A DNA stretch of 64,000 nt from CAIVPM01 sp964477265 (GTDB lineage Bacteria; Bacteroidota; Bacteroidia; Chitinophagales; Chitinophagaceae), in assembly GCA_964477265.1 (NCBI GenBank), contig CAYZDJ010000002.1, forward strand, positions 62,001 through 126,000, written 5' to 3'. Position numbers and translations under genes: made by a program. Within the stretch, counting starts at the first letter, position 1; the number at the start of each line of letters is the position of its first letter. Under the pieces are notes generated by a model. It worked only from the letters and a program-made list of their open reading frames with translations, was not told where the DNA came from and did no database searches. Positions 53,101-62,005 of the stretch are shown here, in pieces.

Positions 53101-55782
53101 GTAAGCATTACTTCTACAGGAACATTGTGTGCAAACAGGTTGAATATATTAAGTGTTGTATCGCCAAATCCTAATTATGTTTATAACTGGAACACAGGTT
53201 TTGTTGGCACAACTTATAGCACCACAACAGCAGGAAACTATTATACTGTGGCAACAGATATGCAAAGTGGTTGCACAGCATTCAGCAATTTTATTACCAT
53301 AAATCAAACACCTTTTGTTGAACTGTATCCAATAGGTTGCGATACTATGTGTGATACATCTACACTAACTATTCCATTGCCACAAAACCCACCATTGGGT
53401 GCTTATACCATTCAGTGGTATGATGGACCAAAACCAGCAGGAACTTTGTTGCCTTATACTGGTGCAACCATTCCTTTAAGTGGTCTGGGATTGGGTAGTC
53501 ACCAGCTTTGGGCAATCATCAGCTTTAGTGGCAGTTGCCCAGATAGTACAGGTGTGTTTAATTTATTTATTAAAAAATGTACTAATTGCGATTGTAAACC
53601 AGAATTTCATTTCAATGGCAACCCAATTGTGCAGCCTGGTGTTTGGCAAAACAATGTGTTTACATCAACAGGTAATCCAGTTACAGAAGGTTGCAGTCCT
53701 AATGCTGGTAGTTTGCAATGCAATACATTGTATCAAATTTATCACAACTTCAGCAACTCTTACACTGCACCTTGCACAGGATATGACAGTGCTGTAATTG
53801 TTAAAAATGGAACAACTGTGGTAGCAAGTAATAATAATTGCAGCCCTGCAAATCCAATCTATTACACGTTTACAACAAGTGGCACTTATTGCATTAAACA
53901 CTATTTAAAAATTGATGGAAAAATTTGTGATAGCTGTGTAAGTTGCTTTGTTGTTAACTGTCCACAAGCCTGTGTTTGTGATTCTAATTTTCATTTTGTT
54001 GGTAATCCACATGTGCAGGAAGGAGAATGGATAGATAATAATTTTAAAGCCATTGGCAATCCTATTAAAGAACCTTGTGGAATGATGCAGGCTGGAAGTT
54101 TACAATGCAACAAACCATATAGTTTTTATATCAACTTTACCAATCCTTACACTGCACCTTGTGTGGGTTATGATAGTGCTGTGATTGTTAAAAATGGTGT
54201 AACTGTTGTGGCTACAAATAACAATTGTAGTCCTGCAAATCCTTTATACTACACGTTTACAGCAAGTGGCACCTATTGCATAAAACACTATTTAAAAGTA
54301 AATGGCAATACCTGCGATAGTTGTATAACCTGTTTCACTGTTACTTGTAATCCTGTTTGCGATTGTAAAAATGCTATCTTTCTGGGTGGTCCAAGCATTA
54401 CCTGGAATGTGTCTAAAAAAGGTGGTGGCTTTGTGCCTTATACAATAAAGGGTGAATGTAATACATCTCTTGCTCAACAATTAGGTTGTGGTATTCCTTA
54501 TAATTTTGGAATAGGTGTAGAAGTTTCAGGAGGTTGCCCTTATACATTAGTGATAGAACTAGCACCACAAGGAAAACCAGTAATTGCAATGCAAACAAAT
54601 AATTCAACCACTACACCATTGACATATACCTTCAATGCAGATGGAATTTATTGTGTAACATATAAACTATACATTAATGGTGTGCTTTGCAAAACCTGCA
54701 CACTATGCTTTAAAGTTTGTTGTTATACAATGCCATCAAATCCTGTTGATATTTATGGTACAGCAGTAGCTTGTAAAATTGGTGCAGGTACATTATTGAA
54801 GCACGATAGTGTAGGAGGAACTTGGTATAGCAATGATACAACCATTGCAACAGTGCATCCTAAAACAGGATATGTAACAGCAAGGGCTGCTGGTGTTGTA
54901 CAAATATTTTATGCTTATATTAAATATCCTTGTGGCTGGCATTGGGTTGCCATTGATTACACAGTTTCTTTAGTTGATATGCCGAATGCAACTACATTAT
55001 CAGCACCTGTAGTTTGCGTTGGAGGAACTATTCAGGCAACAAACAATACAGCAATACCACAAGGAGGCAGTAGTGAATGGAGTATAGGAGGCAGAGGAAC
55101 AGTTAATAATACAGGTTTAATTACTGGTCAAAGTGCAGGATCAACTTATGTAAGGTATTCTGTAATTAATGCATTGGGTTGTAGAAATTATATAGATAAA
55201 GCCTTTGATGTAACAGCTTTGCCTGCAGTGCCAAGCATTGGCTATTCTCCAAATAATACTGTCAATCCACAAGCAGGTGCTAGTGGTGGCTCTGGTGTTT
55301 CTTTATGCAATAGCAGAACATTTATATTACGTGGTAAACCTTCAAATGGAGTATGGTCGGTAACAGGGGGTTTATCTTTTACACAATTAACAAATAATCC
55401 TTCAGATGTAAGAATGACAACAACAACATTGGGTGCAGCTACTATAACTTACACTGTAGGTGCAACAGGTTGTAGTAATAGCAGAACAATAAATGCTACT
55501 GTTGTTACTTGTGCCACAAAAGGAATAAATAATACAAACACAAAAAATATTATTTACACAGTGTATCCTAATCCTGCAAGAAATGTAATCAATGTAAGTA
55601 TTTCTACAGCGATAACAGGAAGTATAATATTAACAGATTTGCTTGGAAAAGAAATTAAAAAACAAGCTATTTGTTTTGGTGCTAATTATATTGATGTTGG
55701 TAGTATTGCCAAAGGAATGTATCTTGTTACAGTTGTATCAGATAATGATAAGAAGGTTGAAAAAATTATAATTGAAAAATAA
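50116..55782 (+). CDS. giant T9SS-exported surface protein with PKD domains
   Basis: 1888 residues from the ATG at 50116, chosen because it begins the signal peptide (MKQFNNIIKTLLIALLLI...LAAQ); 20 in-frame codons upstream are leader. PKD domains with WNFGDGTT (~141-215) and WDFGDGN (~735-815) lie among Cys-rich immunoglobulin-like repeats. Three tandem ~128-residue Cys-rich units begin CDCKPEFHF (~1157), CVCDSNFHF (~1285) and CDCKNAIFL (~1414). A BIG_2-like domain (NDTTIATVHPKTGYVTARAAG, ~1575) follows. The end is a T9SS type A sorting domain (YTVYPNPARNVINV...EKIIIEK). Likely a surface adhesin or matrix protein. A terminator follows. Confidence 0.92.
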   Translation: MKQFNNIIKTLLIALLLITATTRLAAQSCCPNFEWQFNRMQCQTEDCKHNSTAGAPDASVMCRYSTNRITVTPAVPGFTYNWTVTGGTINNTLLSTLVTTVNYIDVVWGGGTTGYITVTIANSDSSCIQTLKQKFCLTAAPKPQFTINTTDTVCINQPITFTSTTLGAYTNLIWNFGDGTTQTGGNIVTHSYTTAGTYTVSLTATTVKDSMSCGCTNTFYYTIVVSNATGLSIYKPDCKRMHCAGDTVQYCASITGCSSYTWTANGGTVIGSGSCIRVVWNALVANPSVTVTIPTACAGTCGNSATFYEKILFNGMPISANPIMCVGTAQTIILPSLPGVFYQWSVTPAAGAVVNGANLNTPYFNATFPNAGTFVVTCNYQDSVIGCSGTSSFTVQVRPSYSITGSATSCETCTNTYATSPGVGNFNWTISPALGGFPVLNQPSVTITWPLFSANTYTLTATQVGSLYCNSPQIQNIIVAPKPVLTINSNINNICPGTPVKIWVTSNVTDVDIVWNTPGATILATLGNYRDTIVVVYNTCGPNTITATQDCKYTCTSTSVNIAINPPPNPVLATPINVNPCIDQTVTYTVANCIPGITYNWNISNNLGTITGGQGTCTITVLWHGNPGAGNAGVLTVSHCCGSVSANINVTVPPILAVSFAGSLCSGTVTATSNIATTSWSGTSTFSPSFGSTITISSAGTICATATVGSCTQTKCYVILPCGSGGGGGTPAPCTKPNATFSVNYNPTCVDGVVTFTAVSGYQNYFWDFGDGNISYLPNTTTHQYSTTGLVTATLIVDDYGCKDTFSLTIDVQPKPIVTIAPTPVIICPGTGTNLIASINPNGNTMCSSYNFQWMKDGVAISGAIGITYTATSYGIYTLGVTSATPSCNCTMTSNKAIVSEYEKPKANIETSSTICFTPPTAFFGLTATSYLGYTYNWSSSIPLTFSPNNSTFNFTSVNGTLTPNVPFQVYLEVVDSNGCKAYDTLCMYPFVNPTVSITSTGTLCANRLNILSVVSPNPNYVYNWNTGFVGTTYSTTTAGNYYTVATDMQSGCTAFSNFITINQTPFVELYPIGCDTMCDTSTLTIPLPQNPPLGAYTIQWYDGPKPAGTLLPYTGATIPLSGLGLGSHQLWAIISFSGSCPDSTGVFNLFIKKCTNCDCKPEFHFNGNPIVQPGVWQNNVFTSTGNPVTEGCSPNAGSLQCNTLYQIYHNFSNSYTAPCTGYDSAVIVKNGTTVVASNNNCSPANPIYYTFTTSGTYCIKHYLKIDGKICDSCVSCFVVNCPQACVCDSNFHFVGNPHVQEGEWIDNNFKAIGNPIKEPCGMMQAGSLQCNKPYSFYINFTNPYTAPCVGYDSAVIVKNGVTVVATNNNCSPANPLYYTFTASGTYCIKHYLKVNGNTCDSCITCFTVTCNPVCDCKNAIFLGGPSITWNVSKKGGGFVPYTIKGECNTSLAQQLGCGIPYNFGIGVEVSGGCPYTLVIELAPQGKPVIAMQTNNSTTTPLTYTFNADGIYCVTYKLYINGVLCKTCTLCFKVCCYTMPSNPVDIYGTAVACKIGAGTLLKHDSVGGTWYSNDTTIATVHPKTGYVTARAAGVVQIFYAYIKYPCGWHWVAIDYTVSLVDMPNATTLSAPVVCVGGTIQATNNTAIPQGGSSEWSIGGRGTVNNTGLITGQSAGSTYVRYSVINALGCRNYIDKAFDVTALPAVPSIGYSPNNTVNPQAGASGGSGVSLCNSRTFILRGKPSNGVWSVTGGLSFTQLTNNPSDVRMTTTTLGAATITYTVGATGCSNSRTINATVVTCATKGINNTNTKNIIYTVYPNPARNVINVSISTAITGSIILTDLLGKEIKKQAICFGANYIDVGSIAKGMYLVTVVSDNDKKVEKIIIEK

Positions 55783-55799
55783 CATAAAATTGTGAATAT

Positions 55800-55831
55800 A
55801 AAAACAGCTACTATAATTAGTAGCTGTTTTT
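55800..55831. terminator. terminator after giant T9SS gene
   Basis: 14-bp stem (55800-55813 / 55818-55831) with a 4-base loop and a T-run. It lies between the giant T9SS gene and the convergent recO, whose stop is at 55834. Confidence 0.9.
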
Positions 55832-55833
55832 AT

Positions 55834-56577
55834 TTATAACACTTCTCTCAAAATCTCTATGCTTCGCATTGTTGTAAACTGAGTAATATGTAATGCAAAA
55901 TATTGTATAAGGGAATCTATTAATTGCCTGCGAATATTTTGATTGAGCTTTAAATTTTCAAGTTGCTGAATATTATTTATTGACAGAATTTGCGAAGTTA
56001 TTTGTGCAATATTTTTCTCAGCAAAATAAGTGTGAGCAGGCAACTCACTTATAAAAAAACCTTGTTGCAAGTCAAGTATATTGTGGATTTCAGAATAGTT
56101 GTTTTGAATGCCTAATCCTGAATGTTCTGCAAGTTTTGCAGCAAAAAACAATGGAAAGTTTGCAATAATTGTATTGTCATTTGTTGCATCAAGCGTTAAT
56201 AAAGACTCTTCAATAAAATAAAATAATTCAGGATTATTTTCAGGTTGTTTAATGCTGTGCTGCAATAGTTCAATGCAAAACATTGCCACTGCATTTTTAA
56301 TTACATCAAAATAAATTGTGTTGTATAATTTAGCCCATTGATACTCTTTGATAAACTGCAAATGCTTTAGTTCGTTGTGATAAACCTGTAAATCTAAAAT
56401 GGCAGCAGGTAAAAAATAGCTGCTGTTGTTACTGCCTTTTTTTGTTGGCTTTCTTATTCCTTTAACAATATAACTCTGTATGCCAAAAAGCTCTGTATAT
56501 ATAGTAGCAATAATGCTTGTATCGCCATACTTTACAGTTTTAACTACAATGCCCTTTGTTTTATGAATAGAATTCAA
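55834..56577 (-). CDS. recO: DNA repair protein RecO
   Basis: 247 residues, probably from a TTG. The N-terminal OB fold begins with HKTKGIVVKTVKYGDTSIIATIYTELFG and GIRKPTKKG, standard for RecO. The C-terminal helical part carries the usual Bacteroidota ending RSIEILREVL. RecO loads RecA with RecR. No Cys zinc set is visible. The upstream gap to pfkB has repeat family 5. Confidence 0.92.
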   Translation of the reverse strand: MNSIHKTKGIVVKTVKYGDTSIIATIYTELFGIQSYIVKGIRKPTKKGSNNSSYFLPAAILDLQVYHNELKHLQFIKEYQWAKLYNTIYFDVIKNAVAMFCIELLQHSIKQPENNPELFYFIEESLLTLDATNDNTIIANFPLFFAAKLAEHSGLGIQNNYSEIHNILDLQQGFFISELPAHTYFAEKNIAQITSQILSINNIQQLENLKLNQNIRRQLIDSLIQYFALHITQFTTMRSIEILREVL

Positions 56578-56579
56578 AA

Positions 56580-56681
56580 TCGTGAGTTTATTTCGTGAGT
56601 TAATAGTGAGTTTATTATGTAAGTTAATCGTATGGTATTAAAACTATCGAATTGCAACTCACGAATTAGAACTCTCGATTA
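56580..56681. repeat. CGTGAGTT repeats, family 5
   Basis: CGTGAGTTTATTT, CGTGAGTTAA and GTGAGTTTATT occur in tandem. The inverse AACTCACGAATT and ACTCTCGATTA lies to the right. The right part supplies the last codons of the PfkB-family kinase (LIESSNS stop). Confidence 0.6.
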
Positions 56682-57594
56682 GCGAAAGTATTTTCTCTAC
56701 ATCTTCTTTGGTGCACAGACTTTTGCCACTGCCCAAAGTTGCTGCTGTGCCACATGCAACGCCATATTGTAACACTTCTTTCCAACTTTTGTTTTGAGAT
56801 ATTGCAAGTGTAAGTCCTGCAACCATACAATCGCCTGCACCCACAGTACTTTTTACTTCAACCTTTGGCGGAATAATGTGATGTGTTTCTTCTTTATTTA
56901 CCAGCAATGCACCTTCACCTCCAAGCGATACAACTATTGCCGTGCAATTAATTTTTGATAATAAATCCTGCACAGATTGCTTTATCATTTCAATGCCTGC
57001 ATACTCTTCAATTCCACATAAAATACTTAGCTCATTAAGATTGGGCTTTAATAAAAATATCTTTTGCTTTATTATTTGTTCCAGGGCTTTGCCACTTGTA
57101 TCAACAATAATTTTTGTGCTGCCATATTTTAATTGTGCTGCAACATTTGCATAAAAACCTGCATTAATGCTTTCTGGTAAACTGCCACTCAACACAGCTA
57201 TTTCAGCATTATGGGTGGTAATATTTTTAAGTAGTTTATGTTGTTCTTGTTCTGTTATTAATGGTCCATCCATTCCAATTCTATATTCTTTATTTGTGCT
57301 TTCATCAATCAGCATCGTGTTCATGCGTGTATTGGCTTGTATGGAAATTGACGAAGTATTTATTTTTTCCTTAGCCATTAATTCATCTAAATATTTACCA
57401 TTATATCCACCACTAAAATACACTGCAGTACTTTCAAATCCAAGGTACTTAATAGCCCTGCTAACATTTATGCCTCCACCACCTGGCTCATCTTCAGGAT
57501 TTTTGCCTTTTAATTTTTTATCTGCAACAAGCTGTTCAACCCAAATGGTTTTATCAATGCAGGGATTGGCTGTTACAGTAATTATTTTGCTCAT
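56659..57594 (-). CDS. PfkB-family sugar kinase, 1-phosphofructokinase type
   Basis: 311 residues. It begins IITVTANPCIDKTIWVEQL, the usual start of FruK/LacC/Pfk2-like kinases. The Gly-rich GGGGINVSRAIKYLG (~38) and the ATP-site motif KSTVGAGDCMVAGLTLA (~251, with catalytic Asp) follow. The substrate is likely a fructose or tagatose phosphate. It ends in repeat-derived residues (IESSNS). Close upstream of it (4 bases) is the lycopene-cyclase gene. Confidence 0.9.
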   Translation of the reverse strand: MSKIITVTANPCIDKTIWVEQLVADKKLKGKNPEDEPGGGGINVSRAIKYLGFESTAVYFSGGYNGKYLDELMAKEKINTSSISIQANTRMNTMLIDESTNKEYRIGMDGPLITEQEQHKLLKNITTHNAEIAVLSGSLPESINAGFYANVAAQLKYGSTKIIVDTSGKALEQIIKQKIFLLKPNLNELSILCGIEEYAGIEMIKQSVQDLLSKINCTAIVVSLGGEGALLVNKEETHHIIPPKVEVKSTVGAGDCMVAGLTLAISQNKSWKEVLQYGVACGTAATLGSGKSLCTKEDVEKILSLIESSNS

Positions 57595-57598
57595 TAAT

Positions 57599-58765
57599 TT
57601 ATGTTTTTCTAAAAATAATTTTAAACAATTGTTTCAAAGCTACAGGTAAAAAAACTCTCATAGGCACACTGTTCATTATTTTTAAATCCTCAATAATTTT
57701 AGTTTCATTTTCCAGAAATTTTAAAACCAGCTGTGGTTTATTTTTCTTGAATATTAATGCAAATATTTCATTGCCCTGCATTTTGTTTTTAGATAATACT
57801 TCAAGTAAAATGCTATCATAAAAATGGAATTTTTTATCATTAAAAGTTCTTTTTAAAAAAGGCTTTTTATTATTTGCCAATAGTTGTGTTATTTGTGTTA
57901 CCTGTTTTTGAATATTTTTAAAGGCAAAGCCAGTACTTGCTTTTACACAACCACCAGCTGTGCCCATGTTTATTATTTTATCAGTGTATAATTTAAATTT
58001 ATAATCCGTCATTGGTATTATACCAAATTCTGTATGTGTAATTTTATAGTTATTTATTTTTAAAGTATTGGCAATATATTCAGCAAGTAATTCATTATAT
58101 TCTTTTTGTGTCAAAATGTTTTTTGTAAAAAATGTATATTCAATCAATGCTTTGTTTGGTGCAGTTGGCAATACATACACGAAAGCAGTGCCCTTATCTT
58201 GTTTAATGAAAAAATCCATAAAAGTTGCTTCATCAGCATTAAAAACATTTGCCTGTGTTTCTATTTCATAACCTTTAAAATGCTGTAACAAGCTGTTTGG
58301 TGTTTCAAGTTTGTTTTTAGATATATTAATTAGTGTGGAATTAAAAATGTAATCAGCATAATAAGTACTGGTAGCAGTTTTTACGCAACCATATTTTTCG
58401 ACATTTTCAATGGCAACAATTTTTTCCTGAACAAATGTTACATTGTTAAACTGCTTTGCGTGGTTTAAAGTATGGTTATAAAAATCAATACCTCTTATTT
58501 GCTTATATGTATAAGGAGTAATATTTAACGTTGCAGCAAAATGCTTGGACTTAAAATGCAGGTTATCCCATTTATGGTGTACCAGGTTTTCAAATCTTGA
58601 GTTTTCTTTTTCCCAAAAGCACCAGGTTCTGTCATTTTCCTTTTGCAGGTTGCTATCAATTACCAAAATTTTTTTGTGCTGCAAATTTTGTAAGGATAAA
58701 ATTTCATATAGAAAAGTTAAACCTGTACAACCGGCACCACATACTATGTAATTATAGTGATTCAT
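57599..58765 (-). CDS. crtY: lycopene beta-cyclase (CrtY-type)
   Basis: 388 residues. N-terminal FAD-binding motif YIVCGAGCTGLTFLYEIL and DRTWCFWEKENSRF (the family's W-C-F-W motif), then YKFKLYTDKIINMGTAGGCVKASTGFAF, the conserved G-rich C-terminal motif. It cyclises lycopene to beta-carotene, for a carotenoid pigment. No other carotenoid gene is in the window. It is separated from the kinase by 4 bases and may be co-transcribed with it. Confidence 0.88.
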   Translation of the reverse strand: MNHYNYIVCGAGCTGLTFLYEILSLQNLQHKKILVIDSNLQKENDRTWCFWEKENSRFENLVHHKWDNLHFKSKHFAATLNITPYTYKQIRGIDFYNHTLNHAKQFNNVTFVQEKIVAIENVEKYGCVKTATSTYYADYIFNSTLINISKNKLETPNSLLQHFKGYEIETQANVFNADEATFMDFFIKQDKGTAFVYVLPTAPNKALIEYTFFTKNILTQKEYNELLAEYIANTLKINNYKITHTEFGIIPMTDYKFKLYTDKIINMGTAGGCVKASTGFAFKNIQKQVTQITQLLANNKKPFLKRTFNDKKFHFYDSILLEVLSKNKMQGNEIFALIFKKNKPQLVLKFLENETKIIEDLKIMNSVPMRVFLPVALKQLFKIIFRKT

Positions 58766-58901
58766 TAAAATTAAAAATATGAATATGAACTGAAAATGAG
58801 TATTTTAAAATTAATTTCAAAAAAAAAACTTAAAAATGCAACATAATGATAAAAGTTTTTGTCTTAGTATTGCAAACTATTTTTTAAACAAAAAACTTGA
58901 T

Positions 58902-61900
58902 ATGAGAAAATTTACAACCGTTCTATTGGTTTTTCTTTTGTCGGCCGTGCAGTTGTTTGCACAAAATCGTACCATAAGTGGTAAGATTACCGATGAGAAA
59001 GGAGCTGGGATTGCTAACGTTTCTGTTAAAGCAACAGGCTCATCAAAAGGTGCAATTACAGGTGCAGATGGTACTTTTACCTTATCTGTAGCTGCAAATG
59101 CAAAACAATTAATTATTACTGGTATTGGCTATGCAACTCAAACAGTTAGTATACCTAGTAGTGGTACATTAAATGTTAAAATGTCTGCTAAAACAGATGT
59201 GGTTGAAGATGTTGTGGTATACACAGGTTTAACTGCTGTTAAAAAATCAACCTATACAGGTGCTTCTAGTGCTGTTGTAAGTAGAGATTTAAATGAAAAA
59301 ACCTATGGTTCATTCGACCAGGCATTACAAGGTCGTATACCAGGGGGTTTATCTTTGTCAAGTAGCGGTGCTCCTGGTACCAGTTCAAGCTTAATATTAA
59401 GAGGTACTTCTTCAATATCTGGTACTAGCGATCCTCTTTACGTTGTAGATGGAATAAGGGTTGAGGCTAATATATTCCAGGGAATTAACCCTAATGATAT
59501 TCAAAGTATTGAAATTTTAAAAGATGCTTCTGGAACTTCATTGTATGGTTCTGCTGGTTCTGCTGGTGTTGTAGTTGTTACAACTAAAAGAGGTACTGGT
59601 GGTAAAGGTACATTTTCTTATTCTGGTCAGTTTGGTTATAAAGACAAACCAGAATTTACTTATGATATGATGACAACCAAACAGCTTTTGAAAGCTCAGG
59701 AAGATTTTGGTAAAGTTTTGGATTCTGATCCTGCAAATCCTTACACTGGAGATGCTTTAAATACACCAGGTTGGTTTTATTCTCCATTTAATAATCAAAA
59801 TATTGGTTTAACTCCTGCTCAATTGGCAGCTAATGCTTATATTTTAGATTCTATGTCTAAAACAAGTACAGACTGGAATAATATTTTCTTACGTAGAGGT
59901 AGCTTTAGCAACAATGAAATTTCATTCAGAGGTGGTTCTGGAAAAACAAGATTGTATAGTAATATAGGTTTATACAAAGAAGAAGGAACTACTTTAAGGT
60001 CAGATATGAAACGTATCAGTTGGAGAAATAATTTCGACTATGGCGATGACAAGTTTTCAATTGCTATAAATTCAACTATTGCTTATACACGCAGAAATTT
60101 TCAACAATCTACAACTGGTAACAGTTTAGGAAATCCTTTCCTTGTAGCTAATGTTTCTACGCCTTATGCACCAGCATATAATGCTGATGGTTCTGTTGCT
60201 ACTGGTACAGGAAATATTTTTGCAGCACCTAATACTTTAGATTTGACGTTGCGTGATATGAATTATAGCGATCAAATCAAAGTGTTATTGTCTGTAGCAA
60301 TGTCTTATAAAGTAGCTAAAAATTTAACAGCAGCTGTTACAGCTGGTGTAGATTATAGAGAAACACAATCAACTAACTATGGTGATAAAAGAGCTTACAC
60401 TAGAGCTACATCTACTTCTCCAACAGGAAGTGCTGGATTTTTGCTTGAAGGCTTAACCAGATTTTTGCAACCAACTATTCGTCCATCTTTAACTTGGGCA
60501 AATACTTATAACAAACACGAAATTACTGCAAGCGTTTATGGTGAATATTTCCATGCTTACGAAAAATCTTTAAGTTCTCGTGGTTGGGGAATTAATCCAA
60601 AAATGCCTAACACGCCAGCAGCAATAACTCAGGGTAATGCAGCAAATCAACTTTTTGCTGTAGTTACTGGTAGCAAAACAGAAAGAGCACTTTCATCAGG
60701 TCTATTTACTGCATCTTATACATATAATTCAAAATATACTTTCTCTGGAAGCTTTAGAAGAGACGCTTCTTCTCAACTTGCTCCTAGTGGAAGATCTCAA
60801 AACTATATGTCAGCAGGTTTAGCATGGGATATGACTAAAGAAAAATTCTTAGAGAATTCAAAAGTATTTAATAACTTAAGGTTTAGAGCAAGCTGGGGAA
60901 CTGCAGGTAACCAAAACAACTTTGCTAGCTTATTTGGTGACTTTGGTTACTACGGTACATGGGGATATAATGGAAACGGTTATTCTGGAATTGCCACAAC
61001 AGCACCTAACGTTGCAGCTCGCCCAGACTTGAAATGGGAAAAAACAGCTACAACTAATGTTGGTATAGATTATAGTATGTTTAAAAACCGTTTATATGGT
61101 GATTTCAATTTATACCGTAGATATACAACTGACCTTACAATGTTTGTTAGACAATCTTTATCTCTAGCTGCTGGTGGACCTTTCACAGCATTAGATATCA
61201 ATGATGGTCAATTAGAAAACAAAGGCGTTGAGTGGAATGTTAACTATGAGTTGATTAAAAATAGAAACTTGGTTTTAACATTATACACACAAGGAGCTTA
61301 TAATAAAAATACAGTTCTTAGCTTAGGTAGTGTTACTTCGTTTGAGCAAGGTACAGAATTAGTTACAGTTGGTTTACCTTTAGGTTCTCATTACGAAGTT
61401 AAATGGGGTGGAGTTGATGCTGCTACTGGAGCACCTTTATATTACAGTGTAGATGGTAAACTTAAAACATCAAGGTCTGATGCTGATCGTGTACAAAAGT
61501 ATGGTACTTGGGAATCTCCTTGGAAAGGTGGATGGGGTAGCAGATTGAAATACAAAAACTGGGATTTCAATGTTTTCTTTAGCTTCCAAAGCGGTGGAAA
61601 CAAAGTAAATAACATGGAGTATTTTGTAGAAAATCCAGTTGGTTTCTTAGCTAATGGATATAATCAGGCAGCAAGTTTAAATTTCTGGAAAAAACCAGGA
61701 GACATTGCATCTACACCTAGTCCTAAATATGGTACTAACTTTTCATCAAAAATTATACATGACGCATCATTCATACGTTTAAAAGAAATTTCAGTGTATT
61801 ATACAGTTCCACAAAAAACTTTAGATAAATTGAAATTTATTAAATCGTTGAAATTCTTTATTACTGGTAATAACCTTTACTTGTGGACAAAATGGATTGG

Positions 61901-61991
61901 TATGGATCCTGAAGCAGGAGCTGAAAATATCAATTTGAGCGAATTTCCAAATCCAAAATCAGCCACAATTGGCGTTAATGTTTCATTCTAA
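58902..61991 (+). CDS. SusC/RagA-type TonB-linked outer-membrane protein
   Basis: 1029 residues from the ATG at 58902, the start of the signal peptide (MRKFTTVLLVFLLSAVQLFAQ); 22 in-frame codons upstream are leader. A CarboxypepD_reg-like domain (RTISGKITDEKGAGIANVSVKATG) is followed by the TonB-dependent plug (LQGRIPGGLSLSSSGAPGTSSS, DPLYVVDGIRVE, IEILKDASGTSLYGSAGSAGVVVVTTKRG). The remainder is a beta-barrel. It imports oligosaccharide or peptide with the SusD partner that starts 15 bases downstream, energised by the ExbBD-TonB system. Confidence 0.95.
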   Translation: MRKFTTVLLVFLLSAVQLFAQNRTISGKITDEKGAGIANVSVKATGSSKGAITGADGTFTLSVAANAKQLIITGIGYATQTVSIPSSGTLNVKMSAKTDVVEDVVVYTGLTAVKKSTYTGASSAVVSRDLNEKTYGSFDQALQGRIPGGLSLSSSGAPGTSSSLILRGTSSISGTSDPLYVVDGIRVEANIFQGINPNDIQSIEILKDASGTSLYGSAGSAGVVVVTTKRGTGGKGTFSYSGQFGYKDKPEFTYDMMTTKQLLKAQEDFGKVLDSDPANPYTGDALNTPGWFYSPFNNQNIGLTPAQLAANAYILDSMSKTSTDWNNIFLRRGSFSNNEISFRGGSGKTRLYSNIGLYKEEGTTLRSDMKRISWRNNFDYGDDKFSIAINSTIAYTRRNFQQSTTGNSLGNPFLVANVSTPYAPAYNADGSVATGTGNIFAAPNTLDLTLRDMNYSDQIKVLLSVAMSYKVAKNLTAAVTAGVDYRETQSTNYGDKRAYTRATSTSPTGSAGFLLEGLTRFLQPTIRPSLTWANTYNKHEITASVYGEYFHAYEKSLSSRGWGINPKMPNTPAAITQGNAANQLFAVVTGSKTERALSSGLFTASYTYNSKYTFSGSFRRDASSQLAPSGRSQNYMSAGLAWDMTKEKFLENSKVFNNLRFRASWGTAGNQNNFASLFGDFGYYGTWGYNGNGYSGIATTAPNVAARPDLKWEKTATTNVGIDYSMFKNRLYGDFNLYRRYTTDLTMFVRQSLSLAAGGPFTALDINDGQLENKGVEWNVNYELIKNRNLVLTLYTQGAYNKNTVLSLGSVTSFEQGTELVTVGLPLGSHYEVKWGGVDAATGAPLYYSVDGKLKTSRSDADRVQKYGTWESPWKGGWGSRLKYKNWDFNVFFSFQSGGNKVNNMEYFVENPVGFLANGYNQAASLNFWKKPGDIASTPSPKYGTNFSSKIIHDASFIRLKEISVYYTVPQKTLDKLKFIKSLKFFITGNNLYLWTKWIGMDPEAGAENINLSEFPNPKSATIGVNVSF

Positions 61992-62005
61992 AAAATTATA
62001 TAAAT

